Notes under the pieces: model-generated
Told to the model about the DNA's origin: nothing
Database searches by the model: none
What the model saw: the letters and a program-made list of their open reading frames with translations, nothing else
Translations under genes and position numbers: made by a program
Assembly: GCA_027487245.1 (NCBI GenBank)
Contig: JAIYDY010000051.1
Location: 1 to 48,132 of the forward strand
Source of the DNA: Hyphomicrobiales bacterium
GTDB lineage: Bacteria > Pseudomonadota > Alphaproteobacteria > Rhizobiales > Beijerinckiaceae
Direction: 5' to 3'
Length of the DNA stretch: 48,132 nt
Shown: in pieces, positions 36,153 through 44,865 of the stretch
Layout of the letters: each line of letters opens with the position of its first letter
Position numbering within the stretch: position 1 is the stretch's first letter

Positions 36153-37475
36153 TCAATCCCGCTCGATGCGGATGACCTGTGGCGGCTCGGCGATATGGCC
36201 GTCGGCCATGATCTGCTCGATGGCGGAGCGGATCGCGCCTTCCGTCGTGGCGTAGGTGATCAGCACGACCGGCACGGGCTGGCCCGAGCGGCCCTTCGGG
36301 TCGGACTTGGCCGCCACCTCCGAGCGCTTCTGAACGATGCTCTCCAGCGAGATGTCGGCCTGGGCCATGCGGGTCGCGATGCCCGCGGCGGCACCGGGCC
36401 GGTCGAGCACAGCGAGGCGGATGTAATAGCCGCCCTCGTGGCGCTGCATCGGCGCACGCGTCGGCTTTTCAAGCCGTTCGACCGGCAGGCCGAACGGCGC
36501 GCCGATCAGGCCGCGCGCCACGTCGGCGATGTCGGACACGACGGCGGAGGCTGTCGGGCCGCCACCCGCGCCGGGGCCAACCAGCGTGAGTTGGCGCACG
36601 GCATCGGCATCGATGGTGACGGCATTGGTCACGCCCATGACCTGCGCGATCGATGAGGTCTTCGGCACCATGGTCGGGCTGACGCGCTGTTCGATGCCGC
36701 CAGCAGTGCGTTCGGCGACGCCAAGCAGCTTGATGCGGTAACCCAGTTCGTCGGCCATCTTCAGGTCGAGCGGCGTGATCTTCGAGATGCCCTCGACATG
36801 GATGGCGTCGGCGTCGATCTCGGTGCCGAAGGCGAGCGCTGTCAGCAGGGCAAGCTTGTGGGCGGTGTCGAAGCCCTCGACGTCGAAGGTCGGGTCGGCT
36901 TCGGCATAGCCGAGCGCCTGCGCATCCTTGAGGCAGTCGGCAAAGGTGAGACCTTCCAGCTCCATCCGGGTCAGGATGTAGTTGCAGGTGCCGTTGAGAA
37001 TGCCGGCAATCTGCGTGACGGAGTTGCCCGCCAGAGCCTCGCGCAGCGTCTTGACCACCGGGATGCCGCCTGCGGACGAGGCTTCGAAAGCCAACGCCAC
37101 GCCGGCTGCCTCTGCGGCCGCTGCCTGCGCCATGCCGTGGCTGGCCAGCATCGCCTTGTTGGCCGTGACAACAGGCTTGCCGGCCGCAATGGCGGCATCG
37201 ACCGCTGCCTTGGCCGGGCCGTCCGTACCGCCCATCAGTTCGACAAGGCAATCGATCTCCGGCGAGCGGGCCATGGCAACCGGGTCGTCGAACCATTCAT
37301 AGCCGGAAAGGTCGATGCCGCGATCGCGCTTGCGATCGCGCGCGGAGACGGCCACCACGCGCACGGTACGGCCACAGCGCGCCGCAAGCGCGTTTTCCTG
37401 CCGCTTGATGATCTCGATGACGGATGCGCCGACGGTGCCCAGCCCCGCGACGCCCAGACGGAATGGCTTGCTCAT
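36153..37475 (-). CDS. hom: homoserine dehydrogenase
   Basis: Hom reduces aspartate semialdehyde to homoserine for threonine, methionine and isoleucine synthesis. This 440-residue protein has the NAD(P) loop GVAGLGTVG (8-16), ASSAGGIPVVKTLREALAGN, ILNGTCNYIL, the catalytic region with DPTFDVEGFDTAHKLALL and KITPLD, and a C-terminal ACT domain (from about 350, YYIRLAVLDRPGAAAGIA) that usually mediates threonine feedback inhibition. The length is typical for the ACT-containing form. It would be followed by glpX on the same strand. Confidence 0.96.
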   Translation of the reverse strand: MSKPFRLGVAGLGTVGASVIEIIKRQENALAARCGRTVRVVAVSARDRKRDRGIDLSGYEWFDDPVAMARSPEIDCLVELMGGTDGPAKAAVDAAIAAGKPVVTANKAMLASHGMAQAAAAEAAGVALAFEASSAGGIPVVKTLREALAGNSVTQIAGILNGTCNYILTRMELEGLTFADCLKDAQALGYAEADPTFDVEGFDTAHKLALLTALAFGTEIDADAIHVEGISKITPLDLKMADELGYRIKLLGVAERTAGGIEQRVSPTMVPKTSSIAQVMGVTNAVTIDADAVRQLTLVGPGAGGGPTASAVVSDIADVARGLIGAPFGLPVERLEKPTRAPMQRHEGGYYIRLAVLDRPGAAAGIATRMAQADISLESIVQKRSEVAAKSDPKGRSGQPVPVVLITYATTEGAIRSAIEQIMADGHIAEPPQVIRIERD

Positions 37476-37532
37476 GGCTTGCCGGGTCGCATGGCGGGTG
37501 CCTGGGAGTCAACCGCCCGAATAGGTGGATGG

Positions 37533-37994
37533 CTAGCCGAAGGCGCAGACCACTTGCCCGGACACGGCCACCACGAGGCCATTCTCAAGGCGCAGGGTGC
37601 CGCTGACCTTCTGGTTCCCGAAGGCCGTGTAGCGGATGGCGCGGACAAAGCCGATCTCGCTGCCCTGCTCGCGGGTGCTGTCCTCGGCGGCAGGCTGCCA
37701 GAACCACGGCCGGGGCGGCACCACGACCGCAGCCGACAGCACACCGAGCGCCGCCTCACGCGGCGTTCCGACGGGCAGATGCCGCGCCAGCACATCGGAG
37801 GCATCGCGGCTGCAACGCCGGTTCTCGGGCGTTTGCAGCAGGTCGTTGATCAACGGCGATGCCGTCTCCGGCACCCGTCCACGCGCAATGTCCCATGAGG
37901 CGACACCGAGCACCGCGATCGAGCCGACGAAGGCCACGGCAACAATGCGGGGCACGAGCAAGGAGCGCTTTGGCGCGGGCGTTTGGCTGGACAT
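37533..37994 (-). CDS. hypothetical membrane-anchored protein
   Basis: This 153-residue protein has a basic N-terminus (PKRSLLVPR) and one hydrophobic segment (VAVAFVGSIAVLGVASW) that acts as a signal anchor. It is followed by a soluble domain with two cysteines (RRCSRD and VVCAFG) and the segment QKVSGTLRLENGLVVAVSGQV, which reads like paired beta-strands. It lies upstream of hom on the same strand. No family is recognised. Confidence 0.65.
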   Translation of the reverse strand: MSSQTPAPKRSLLVPRIVAVAFVGSIAVLGVASWDIARGRVPETASPLINDLLQTPENRRCSRDASDVLARHLPVGTPREAALGVLSAAVVVPPRPWFWQPAAEDSTREQGSEIGFVRAIRYTAFGNQKVSGTLRLENGLVVAVSGQVVCAFG

Positions 37995-38210
37995 GCCGCC
38001 GCGTCGCATGCGCACCATGGGGCGTCAAGCCGCGCTGTGTCGCAGCGGGCCAGTCGACGCGCCGGCTTTTCAGCCTGGCGATGCAAGCCTGCGCGAAGAC
38101 CCTTGATCTTGCGCACTTTTCTGACACAACACTGCCAGCCGCGTCGCCCTGCACCGGCGGACGAGTCCCCTCGCCTTTTTGGCCGCAACTTCCATATCAA
38201 GGATCGACCC

Positions 38211-38717
38211 ATGTCCCTGTCGCTTCACGCCGCCTCCGTGCCTGTCCTGTCGCACACCCTGAAGGCACTTGGTGCTGTGCTCGACAAGGCCGAGGCCCAC
38301 GCCACAGCCCTGCGGATCGATCCGAACGCCTTGCTGCAGGCCCGGCTGTTCCCTGACATGTTCCCGCTGACGCGGCAGGTGCAGATCACCTGCGACATGG
38401 CCAAGGGTGCGGCCTGCCGGCTGGCGCAGATGGAGATCCCGGTCCATGCCGACACGGAGACCACTTTCCAGGAATTGCAGGCCCGCATCCAGAAGGTACA
38501 GGACCTGCTCGCCTCGATCCCGGCCTCGGCCATCGATGGCGGCGAGGATCGCACCATCACCATCAAGGTAGCCGGGCAGGAAATGAGCTTCAGCGGTGGC
38601 GACTATCTGCTGCGCTGGGTCAACCCCAACGTGTTCTTCCATGCCACGACCGCCTACGCGATCCTGCGCCACAACGGCGTGCCGCTCGGCAAGCGCGACT
38701 TCCTCGGCGCAAGCTGA
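38211..38717 (+). CDS. DUF1993 family protein
   Basis: This 168-residue protein of the DinB-like DUF1993 group has the N-terminal SVPVLSHTLKALGAVLDKAEAHA helix, ARLFPDMFPLTRQVQITCDMAKGA, a central ETTFQELQARI helix, and the C-terminal NPNVFFHATTAYAILRHNGVPLGKRDFLG, which I recognise as conserved in the family. No function is established. A modest SD (CAAGGAT) precedes ATG 38211. It is convergent with the aminotransferase gene. Confidence 0.88.
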   Translation: MSLSLHAASVPVLSHTLKALGAVLDKAEAHATALRIDPNALLQARLFPDMFPLTRQVQITCDMAKGAACRLAQMEIPVHADTETTFQELQARIQKVQDLLASIPASAIDGGEDRTITIKVAGQEMSFSGGDYLLRWVNPNVFFHATTAYAILRHNGVPLGKRDFLGAS

Positions 38718-38756
38718 TCCGCCTGGACAAACGCGGGCGGCTTGGGCTGATGTGGC

Positions 38757-39977
38757 TCAGCCGGCCCGCTTGATGCCGATGACGTTGTGCAGCGTCGTGT
38801 CCGCTGTCTTCATGAAGCGGGCGATGTTGCGCGCGGCCTGACGGATGCGCTGCTCGTTCTCGACGATGGCGATGCGGATGAAATCATCGCCATGCTCGCC
38901 AAAGCCGATGCCGGGGGCCACGGCGACCTCGGCCTTCTCGATCAGCAGCTTCGAGAATTCGAGGCTGCCGAGGTGGCGGAACTTTTCCGGGATTGGCACC
39001 CAGGCGAACATCGAGGCTTCCGGCACCGGCACATCAATGCCGGCCTTGCCAAAGCTTTCGACCAGCGCATCGCGGCGGGTGCGGTAGATGGCGCGCATCT
39101 CGCGGATGCAATCGTCCGGACCGTTCAGCGCGGCCGCCGCAGCGACCTGAATCGGCGTGTAGGCCCCGTAATCGAGATAGGACTTGACGCGGGTGAGCGC
39201 CGCCAGCAGCCGCTCATTGCCGACAGCAAAGCCCATGCGCCAGCCGGCCATCGAGAAGGTCTTGGACATGGAGGTGAACTCGACCGTGACATCCATGGCG
39301 CCGGGGATCTGCAACACAGAGGGCGGCGGATTGGCGTCGTCGAAGTAGACCTCCGCATAGGCCAGATCGGAGAGCAGGATGATCTCGTGCTTCTTGGCGA
39401 AGGCCACGAGATCGCGGTAGAAATCGAGGCTGGCCACGAAGGCCGTCGGGTTCGAGGGATAGCACACGACCAGCGCGATCGGCTTCGGCACCGAGTGCAT
39501 GATGGCCCGCTCGGCCGCCGGGAAGAAATCCGGAGTGGGTTCTGCCGGCACGGAGCGGATCACTCCGCCCGCCATCAGGAAGCCGAAGGCATGGATCGGG
39601 TAGCTCGGGTTCGGCACCAGCACCACGTCGCCCGGCCCGGTGATGGCCTGCGCCATGTTGGCGAAGCCTTCCTTAGAGCCCAGCGTGGCGACGACCTGGG
39701 TGTCCGGGTTGAGCTTCACGCCGAAGCGCCGCTCATAATAACTGGCCTGGGCGCGGCGCAGGCCGGCAATGCCCTTGGACGAGGAATAGCGATCCGTGCG
39801 CGGCTTGCCGACCGTCTCGATCAGCTTGTCGAGCACATGGCGGGGTGCCGGCAGGTCCGGGTTGCCCATGCCAAGGTCGACGATGTCGACGCCCTTGGCA
39901 CGCTCGGCGGCCTTGATCTTGTTGACCTGCTCAAACACATAGGGCGGAAGCCGCTTGATGCGATGGAAATCGGCCAT
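38757..39977 (-). CDS. class I/II aminotransferase, AlaC type
   Basis: This 406-residue PLP-dependent aminotransferase of fold type I resembles AlaC (glutamate-pyruvate transaminase) and related aspartate-type enzymes. The N-terminus FHRIKRLPPYVFEQVNKIK, VDLGMGNPDLP and YPSNPTA match the subgroup, and Lys239 in SMSKTFSMAGWR should carry PLP. Cofactor residues in SDLAYAE and R247 are present. CAGGAGAC lies before ATG 39977, downstream of a strong leader hairpin. It probably makes alanine or handles a related 2-oxo acid pair. Confidence 0.92.
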   Translation of the reverse strand: MADFHRIKRLPPYVFEQVNKIKAAERAKGVDIVDLGMGNPDLPAPRHVLDKLIETVGKPRTDRYSSSKGIAGLRRAQASYYERRFGVKLNPDTQVVATLGSKEGFANMAQAITGPGDVVLVPNPSYPIHAFGFLMAGGVIRSVPAEPTPDFFPAAERAIMHSVPKPIALVVCYPSNPTAFVASLDFYRDLVAFAKKHEIILLSDLAYAEVYFDDANPPPSVLQIPGAMDVTVEFTSMSKTFSMAGWRMGFAVGNERLLAALTRVKSYLDYGAYTPIQVAAAAALNGPDDCIREMRAIYRTRRDALVESFGKAGIDVPVPEASMFAWVPIPEKFRHLGSLEFSKLLIEKAEVAVAPGIGFGEHGDDFIRIAIVENEQRIRQAARNIARFMKTADTTLHNVIGIKRAG

Positions 39978-39992
39978 ATCGGGTCTCCTGCG

Positions 39993-40018
39993 GCCCGGCG
40001 TGATGCGATCACGCGGGC
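39993..40018. promoter_or_regulatory. strong palindrome in the aminotransferase leader
   Basis: GCGTGAT-gcg-ATCACGC (39998-40014) is a perfect 7-base-arm hairpin, extended by GCCC/GGGC with one bulged base. It stands 16 bases upstream of the aminotransferase start, just before the SD. It could be an operator or a leader structure that affects translation. Confidence 0.45.
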
Positions 40019-40106
40019 CTGTCTGATTTGCATGAAATTGCTTTAGCATTGGTATCAGCCGCTGCGAACGCAATCTGCTGCGGTTTTTTGGGTCTATTCT
40101 TCTCTT

Positions 40107-40457
40107 TTATTGCGGAATGGCGGGTGGTTTCGCTGGCGCGGTTGCGCCGGCCTGCCGGGCTGCAGCGCCTTGCGCTTGCAGGCGCGCCCGGTCGGCGTCC
40201 AGGGCCTTTTCCATGGCGCGGAACTCCTCGGCCGTGCGGCGCGCCACAGGCCGTGGCGGCGCGCTGACACCAACCGCCATGAAGCCGGCGGGTGATGTGG
40301 CGCGCGAACTGCGCACAAAATCGGCCGGCTCGCTGGGACGACCTGCCAGCCCGACGCCTTGGGCGGCATCGCGCACCGGGTTGCCTTCGGTGCAGCCAGC
40401 GAGCAGCGGCATGGCCATCGCGATCATCAGCAACCGGAAAGAAATCATGCGCATCAT
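40107..40457 (-). CDS. hypothetical lipoprotein
   Basis: This 116-residue protein has a lipoprotein signal with lipobox LLAGC (Cys22). A short Gly/Ser linker and a helical, Arg/Ala-rich region (RRTAEEFRAMEKALDADRARLQAQ) follow, with a Pro/Ala-rich tail. The helical part has coiled-coil spacing. Similar small lipoproteins of unknown function occur in alphaproteobacterial envelopes. It is divergent from phaC. Confidence 0.75.
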   Translation of the reverse strand: MMRMISFRLLMIAMAMPLLAGCTEGNPVRDAAQGVGLAGRPSEPADFVRSSRATSPAGFMAVGVSAPPRPVARRTAEEFRAMEKALDADRARLQAQGAAARQAGATAPAKPPAIPQ

Positions 40458-40535
40458 CCGTTTTCCCGACTGTGCCTTATGGTTCCGAAAGTGTTAATAG
40501 ACCGAGAATTGCGGTGCGATGTTGGCAACAGCCTG

Positions 40536-42551
40536 ATGACGCCGCAGACAGGGACCATGACGCCGATGCGAAGGACGACCCCGAGGCCACCGGAAGGTGC
40601 CGAGCCGATCGCCGCCACACGGCCGGCCAAAAAGACGGCCCAGAAGACGGCCAAGAAGCCGTCAACGAAAGCGGAGAGAAAGCCCGCCGGCATGGCGACC
40701 GCCGCATCAGCGCCGAAGACCGACCAGAAGGCCCCGCCGGCTCAGCCGGAAGTTGCCGCCGATAGCGCCGCCGCGTCGCCCATGCCCGACTTCGAGGCGT
40801 TGTCGCGCAATGTCGCCCGTTTCGTCGAAGAGGCCGGCAAGGCCACGGCAGCGATGATGCGCCCGATTGAGCGCGGCGAAGCCAAGAGTGGCCTGGCCGA
40901 CGAGGCCGGCGAGATGGTCAAGACGCTCGGGCAGGTCGCCGAGAAGGTGCTGTCCGATCCGCAGCGCGCCATCGAGGTGCAGGCGGCGCTGGCCACCAAC
41001 TTCATGACGCTCTGGTCCGAGACGCTGAAGAAGATGCAGGGCGAGCCCTACACACCCGTTGCGCAGCCGGACCCGAAGGATGGCCGCTTCGCCGATGAGC
41101 AATGGCAGTCGAACCCGATGTTCGACTTCATCAAGCAGGCTTATCTGATCACCACGCGCTGGGCTGACGCGGTGGTCGACCGCGCTGATGGCGTCGACGA
41201 TCACACCCGCGACAAGGCGAAGTTCTATGTCAAGCAGCTCTCCGGGGCGCTGGCGCCATCGAACTTCCTCGCGACCAACCCGGAGTTGATCCGCGAGACA
41301 TTCCGGCAGAACGGCGACAACCTGGTGCGTGGCATGAAGATGCTGGCCGAGGATGTCGACGCCGGCAAGGGCGAACTCAAGGTCCGCATGACGGACACCG
41401 AGCGGTTCGAGGTCGGCGTCAACATGGCGATCACACCCGGAAAGGTGGTGTTCCGCAACGACCTGATCGAGCTGATCCAGTATGCGCCCACCACCGAGAC
41501 GGTGCTGGCGCGGCCGCTGGTGATCGTGCCGCCGTGGATCAACAAGTTCTACATCCTCGATCTCAACCAGGACAAATCCTTCATCCGCTGGTGTGTCAGC
41601 CAGGGGCTGACGGTGTTCTGCGTGTCGTGGGTCAATCCGGATGAGCGCCATCGCGACAAGGGCTTCGAGGCCTACATGCAAGAGGGCATTCTGGCCGCCG
41701 TCGGCGCGGCCTGCGAGATCACCGGCCAGCCGGATGTCACCGCCATCGGCTATTGCGTCGGCGGGACGATGATGGCCGTGACGCTGGCCCATATGGCAGC
41801 TGTCGGCGATGCGCGCATTTCCAGCGCCACCCTGTTCACGACGCAAGTCGATTTCACCGATCCGGGCGAACTCAAGGTCTTCGTCGACGAGGAGCAGATC
41901 AAGTCCATCGAGGAGCAGATGCAGGTGCGCGGCTATCTCGACGGTGCGCGCATGGCCAACGCCTTCAACATGCTCAGGCCCAACGATCTGATCTGGGCCA
42001 ATGTCGTCAATGTCTATCTCAAGGGCCAGTCGCCCTTCCCGTTCGACCTGCTCTACTGGAATTCGGATTCAACCCGGATGCCGGAGGCGAACCACTCGTT
42101 CTACCTGCGCAACTGCTATCTTCACAACAAGCTCGCCAAGGGCACGATGGAAGTGGCGGGCCAGCGCCTCGACCTCGGCAAGGTCATGATCCCGATCTTC
42201 AATCTTGCTGCGCGCGAGGACCACATCGCACCGGCCAAGTCGGTGTTCAACGGCTGCGCCCATTTCGGTGGTCCGGTCGATTATGTGATGGCCGGATCGG
42301 GCCACATCGCTGGCGTGGTCAACCCGCCCGCGAAGCCGAAGTATCAGTTCTGGACCGGCGGAAAGCCCGAAGGCCGCTTCGAGGACTGGGTGGCACGCGC
42401 CAACGAGACGCCGGGCTCATGGTGGCCGTACTGGCTGGCATGGATCACGCAGCAGGCACCGGCCACAGTTCCGGCGCGGGTCACGCCGGGCAGCAAGCAG
42501 CATCCAGCGCTATGCGACGCGCCCGGTACCTATGTGAAGGTCAGGGCCTGA
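40536..42551 (+). CDS. phaC: class I poly(3-hydroxyalkanoate) synthase
   Basis: PhaC polymerises 3-hydroxyacyl-CoA into storage polyester at the granule surface. Counting from ATG 40536 (671 residues), the family N-terminal domain begins near 83 (PDFEALSRNVARFVEEAG). The lipase-like box GYCVGG holds nucleophile Cys407, the triad is completed by Asp562 (REDHIAP) and His590 (GSGHIAG), and WINKFYILDLN is conserved. The first 80 residues are an unusual Lys/Ala/Pro-rich tail (AKKTAQKTAKKP). The start is uncertain: no good SD precedes any ATG. ATG 40692 (619 residues) and 40557 are alternatives. phaA/phaB are not adjacent. Confidence 0.94.
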   Translation: MTPQTGTMTPMRRTTPRPPEGAEPIAATRPAKKTAQKTAKKPSTKAERKPAGMATAASAPKTDQKAPPAQPEVAADSAAASPMPDFEALSRNVARFVEEAGKATAAMMRPIERGEAKSGLADEAGEMVKTLGQVAEKVLSDPQRAIEVQAALATNFMTLWSETLKKMQGEPYTPVAQPDPKDGRFADEQWQSNPMFDFIKQAYLITTRWADAVVDRADGVDDHTRDKAKFYVKQLSGALAPSNFLATNPELIRETFRQNGDNLVRGMKMLAEDVDAGKGELKVRMTDTERFEVGVNMAITPGKVVFRNDLIELIQYAPTTETVLARPLVIVPPWINKFYILDLNQDKSFIRWCVSQGLTVFCVSWVNPDERHRDKGFEAYMQEGILAAVGAACEITGQPDVTAIGYCVGGTMMAVTLAHMAAVGDARISSATLFTTQVDFTDPGELKVFVDEEQIKSIEEQMQVRGYLDGARMANAFNMLRPNDLIWANVVNVYLKGQSPFPFDLLYWNSDSTRMPEANHSFYLRNCYLHNKLAKGTMEVAGQRLDLGKVMIPIFNLAAREDHIAPAKSVFNGCAHFGGPVDYVMAGSGHIAGVVNPPAKPKYQFWTGGKPEGRFEDWVARANETPGSWWPYWLAWITQQAPATVPARVTPGSKQHPALCDAPGTYVKVRA

Positions 42552-42630
42552 GGTGTAACCGCTAGCCTCCGCGTGTCGTCCCGGATCAAGTCCAGGAGGA
42601 AGGCAGATGTGGCTGACTCACGCCGCGACC

Positions 42631-42990
42631 TCAGAACAGCGAGCCGGTGCCGCTCTTGCCGACGCCGTTCACCAGCAAGGGCAAGGTGTCGAGCAGCAAC
42701 CTTGTGTTCTCGGTGATCACGCGCCAGCCGTTGATGACCGGTGCTTCGGCAGGGCCGACCGCGGGGTCAAGCAGCAGGCAGGGGCTGTCCTGGAACGCCT
42801 CGCCGACCAGCGAGATGATGGCGGTGCGTGGCCGGTCAAAATCAACATTGCGCACGTCGATGGCCGCGCGAAGCTGCGGATAGTAGGCCAGGACGCCTTC
42901 GACCAGCGCGCAGTCCGGGCAATACCAGCCCTCTGGCCGGTCCGTCCGTGAATTGGCCCTGATCAGGAACAGGATCGGCTGTTTCAACAC
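42631..42990 (-). CDS. DUF3088 family protein (thioredoxin-like)
   Basis: This protein of about 119 residues has an early WYCPDCALVEGVL motif (CxxC) followed by strands and helices (NVDFDRPRTAIISLVGEAFQDSPCLLL), a pattern I recognise as DUF3088. The CxxC and layout suggest a thioredoxin-fold, but no activity is known. I chose GTG 42990 because GCGGAG precedes it; the frame extends to a TTG at 43026. It is convergent with phaC and lies beyond the terminator of the FadL-type gene. Confidence 0.7.
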   Translation of the reverse strand: MLKQPILFLIRANSRTDRPEGWYCPDCALVEGVLAYYPQLRAAIDVRNVDFDRPRTAIISLVGEAFQDSPCLLLDPAVGPAEAPVINGWRVITENTRLLLDTLPLLVNGVGKSGTGSLF

Positions 42991-43030
42991 ACACTCCGCA
43001 AGCTGCTTGTCGGCCAACGCCCTCAACAGA

Positions 43031-43054
43031 AAAGCCGACCCGAAGGTCGGCTTT
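43031..43054 (-). terminator. intrinsic terminator of the FadL-type porin gene
   Basis: On the minus strand a perfect 10-base stem AAAGCCGACC/GGTCGGCTTT closes a TTCG tetraloop and is followed by T. It lies 27 bases after the porin stop at 43081. UUCG loops are especially stable. It may also insulate the DUF3088 gene. Confidence 0.8.
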
Positions 43055-43080
43055 CCAGAACGATATCAGATCGCGATGGC

Positions 43081-44451
43081 TCAGTAGCGGACCGAAATCG
43101 GAGCCGACTTCGAGACGACCGACTGGGCCACCGTCGGGTCATCCCAGCGATAGGTCAGGCCGGCCGAGACGACGTGGATACGGGGCTCGGCTTCAGCGGT
43201 GAAGCGGCGGGCTCCAGGTGCCGGCGTCGTGCCGTTGTAGGTGACCTTGGCGGTATTGACATGAATGTAGGTGTAGCCGAGGTCGAAGGTCAGCTTGTCG
43301 GTGGCCTTGTAGGACAGGCCGGTCGAGAGCCAGAGGCGGTCATTGTCCGAGATCAGGACCGAACGGGTGCGATCGGTGACGGCCGACCATTCGTAGGCCA
43401 CACCGGCGCGCAGGGTGAGGGCCTGCGAATACTTGTACTCGACACCGCCTGAGAGATACCAGCTGTCCTTGTAGTTAAAGCGGATGGTTGCTGGTGCTCC
43501 GGGTGGTGCACCGACCAGCAAGGGCGTCCCGTTGGTATTGTACACCGGGATTGACTTCAGCGCGCTCCACTGGGTCCATTCAACGCCGAGATGGGCCTGC
43601 CAGCGATCGTTGATGGTGTGGCTGATGCCTGCCACGACCGATGCCGGCGTCGGCAGGTCAAGCTTGACGCGAGAGAAACGGCTGCCGACGAGGTTCAGCG
43701 CAGGAGCGCCCTGTGTCGCAGCCCAACCGCTGATCGTTTGGGTGATGGCCGAGCGATAGGCGATGCCGATGGTGGTCCCGGCAAACGGGGTCAGCGTCAC
43801 GCCGAGACGGTAGCCGAAATCATAGGAATCGCCACGAAGCTGCAGGCCAGGAGAGCCGGGGGCCGTCGCAAGCGCCTGCTTCTGATCGACCTGCATGTAC
43901 TGCACCTGGATGGCGGCACCGACCGAGATCCAGTCGTTGATCTTGTAACCGATGGTCGGCGACACGTTCACGGAGCGGATCGTGGCCGAGCGGCCGTAGG
44001 TCTGACCAACTTGGGTAAAGCCTGGCTTCGAACGAAGACCATAAGGGGCCGTGTTGGTCAGGCCAAGAAAGAGGCGATCGGTGATCTGCCACGAATTGTA
44101 CGAAGCCGGGATGAAGGCACCGTTGAGGCCCAGGTTGTTGGTGTTCAGTCTCTGGGTGAGCGGGTTTCCGCCGAGGCCCGGCGCCAAAAGATCATATTTG
44201 GCATAGGCATTCAGATACGTCGCGTTCCAGTTGCTCTGGCGACCGGCGAACATGGTGATCGTGGCTGGGTTCCAGGCCATGGCGGCGAGGCCGATGCCGC
44301 CGGAGGCTGCGCCGGCATAGGCCATGCCCAGGCCTTCAGCGCCCTGCCCCGAGCGGATGGCGAACGAGCTGGCCTGCGCGGCGCTGGCGGCAACGGCGAG
44401 AACGGCGGCAGAGGCTGTCAGGCTCAGGAGATTGCGGATCACGGAGGTCAT
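43081..44451 (-). CDS. OmpP1/FadL family outer-membrane transporter
   Basis: This 456-residue outer-membrane beta-barrel imports hydrophobic compounds. It has a signal peptide (LTASAAVLAVAASAAQA) and the mature start SSFAIRSGQGAEGLGMAYAGAASGG, typical of the N-terminal hatch. Repeated aromatic-terminated strands follow (WISVGAAIQVQYM, YDFGYRLGVTLTPF, LTFDLGYTYIHV) and the last strand VVSKSAPISVRY fits barrel-insertion signals. ATG 44451 is followed by the signal. The family takes up long-chain fatty acids or aromatic hydrocarbons; the ligand here is unknown. Confidence 0.93.
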   Translation of the reverse strand: MTSVIRNLLSLTASAAVLAVAASAAQASSFAIRSGQGAEGLGMAYAGAASGGIGLAAMAWNPATITMFAGRQSNWNATYLNAYAKYDLLAPGLGGNPLTQRLNTNNLGLNGAFIPASYNSWQITDRLFLGLTNTAPYGLRSKPGFTQVGQTYGRSATIRSVNVSPTIGYKINDWISVGAAIQVQYMQVDQKQALATAPGSPGLQLRGDSYDFGYRLGVTLTPFAGTTIGIAYRSAITQTISGWAATQGAPALNLVGSRFSRVKLDLPTPASVVAGISHTINDRWQAHLGVEWTQWSALKSIPVYNTNGTPLLVGAPPGAPATIRFNYKDSWYLSGGVEYKYSQALTLRAGVAYEWSAVTDRTRSVLISDNDRLWLSTGLSYKATDKLTFDLGYTYIHVNTAKVTYNGTTPAPGARRFTAEAEPRIHVVSAGLTYRWDDPTVAQSVVSKSAPISVRY

Positions 44452-44865
44452 CAAGTCCACCCTTGGTTTTTTGCTTGGTGGCGACAAAGCGCCTTTTTCG
44501 TGAAATCGTTTTGCCAACTTGGCCGGTTTTGCACAAGAGCCGCTCAAAAAAGGCGATCTGCACCGGTCGGCATCCAAAAATCGCCAAAACCGACGCCGAA
44601 TCGCATCTGTTCTCAGAAAGAGGCAGCTAACTTCAGCGAATTTCGATAGTTTATATCGAGACTATCGCGTATCCCTGCGACATTCGCCGCTTGTCCCGAC
44701 CTGTCTGAATGTTGCCGGATTGTGCAATTGCCCAACATCGTTGCAAAACGGCAACATTCACCGTGTGGAAATCGCATGGCTGAACTGACGGATGCATCCC
44801 ATGCTTGCGGTCGGGCAGCAATTTTGTCCTGATGCGTTCCGGAAACAATTGTCTGGGAGGACATC
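44452..44865. promoter_or_regulatory. 414-base divergent control region between FadL-type and FAH-family genes
   Basis: This gene-free stretch is less GC-rich than its surroundings. It contains a perfect 12-base inverted repeat TGAATGTTGCCG / CGGCAACATTCA (44706-44717 and 44749-44760) with a 31-base spacer holding GCAATTGC (44724-44731) and TTGCAAAAC. Several GCAAAAC/GTTTTGC copies occur elsewhere (near 44509, 44527 and 44743). I cannot fix the promoters. The density of repeated motifs suggests binding of one or more regulators. Confidence 0.5.
44706..44760. repeat. 12-base inverted repeat
   Basis: The arms TGAATGTTGCCG (44706-44717) and CGGCAACATTCA (44749-44760) are perfect complements. 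With a 31-base spacer the repeat could be a double operator or a cruciform. There is no T-run, so it is not a terminator. Confidence 0.7.
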
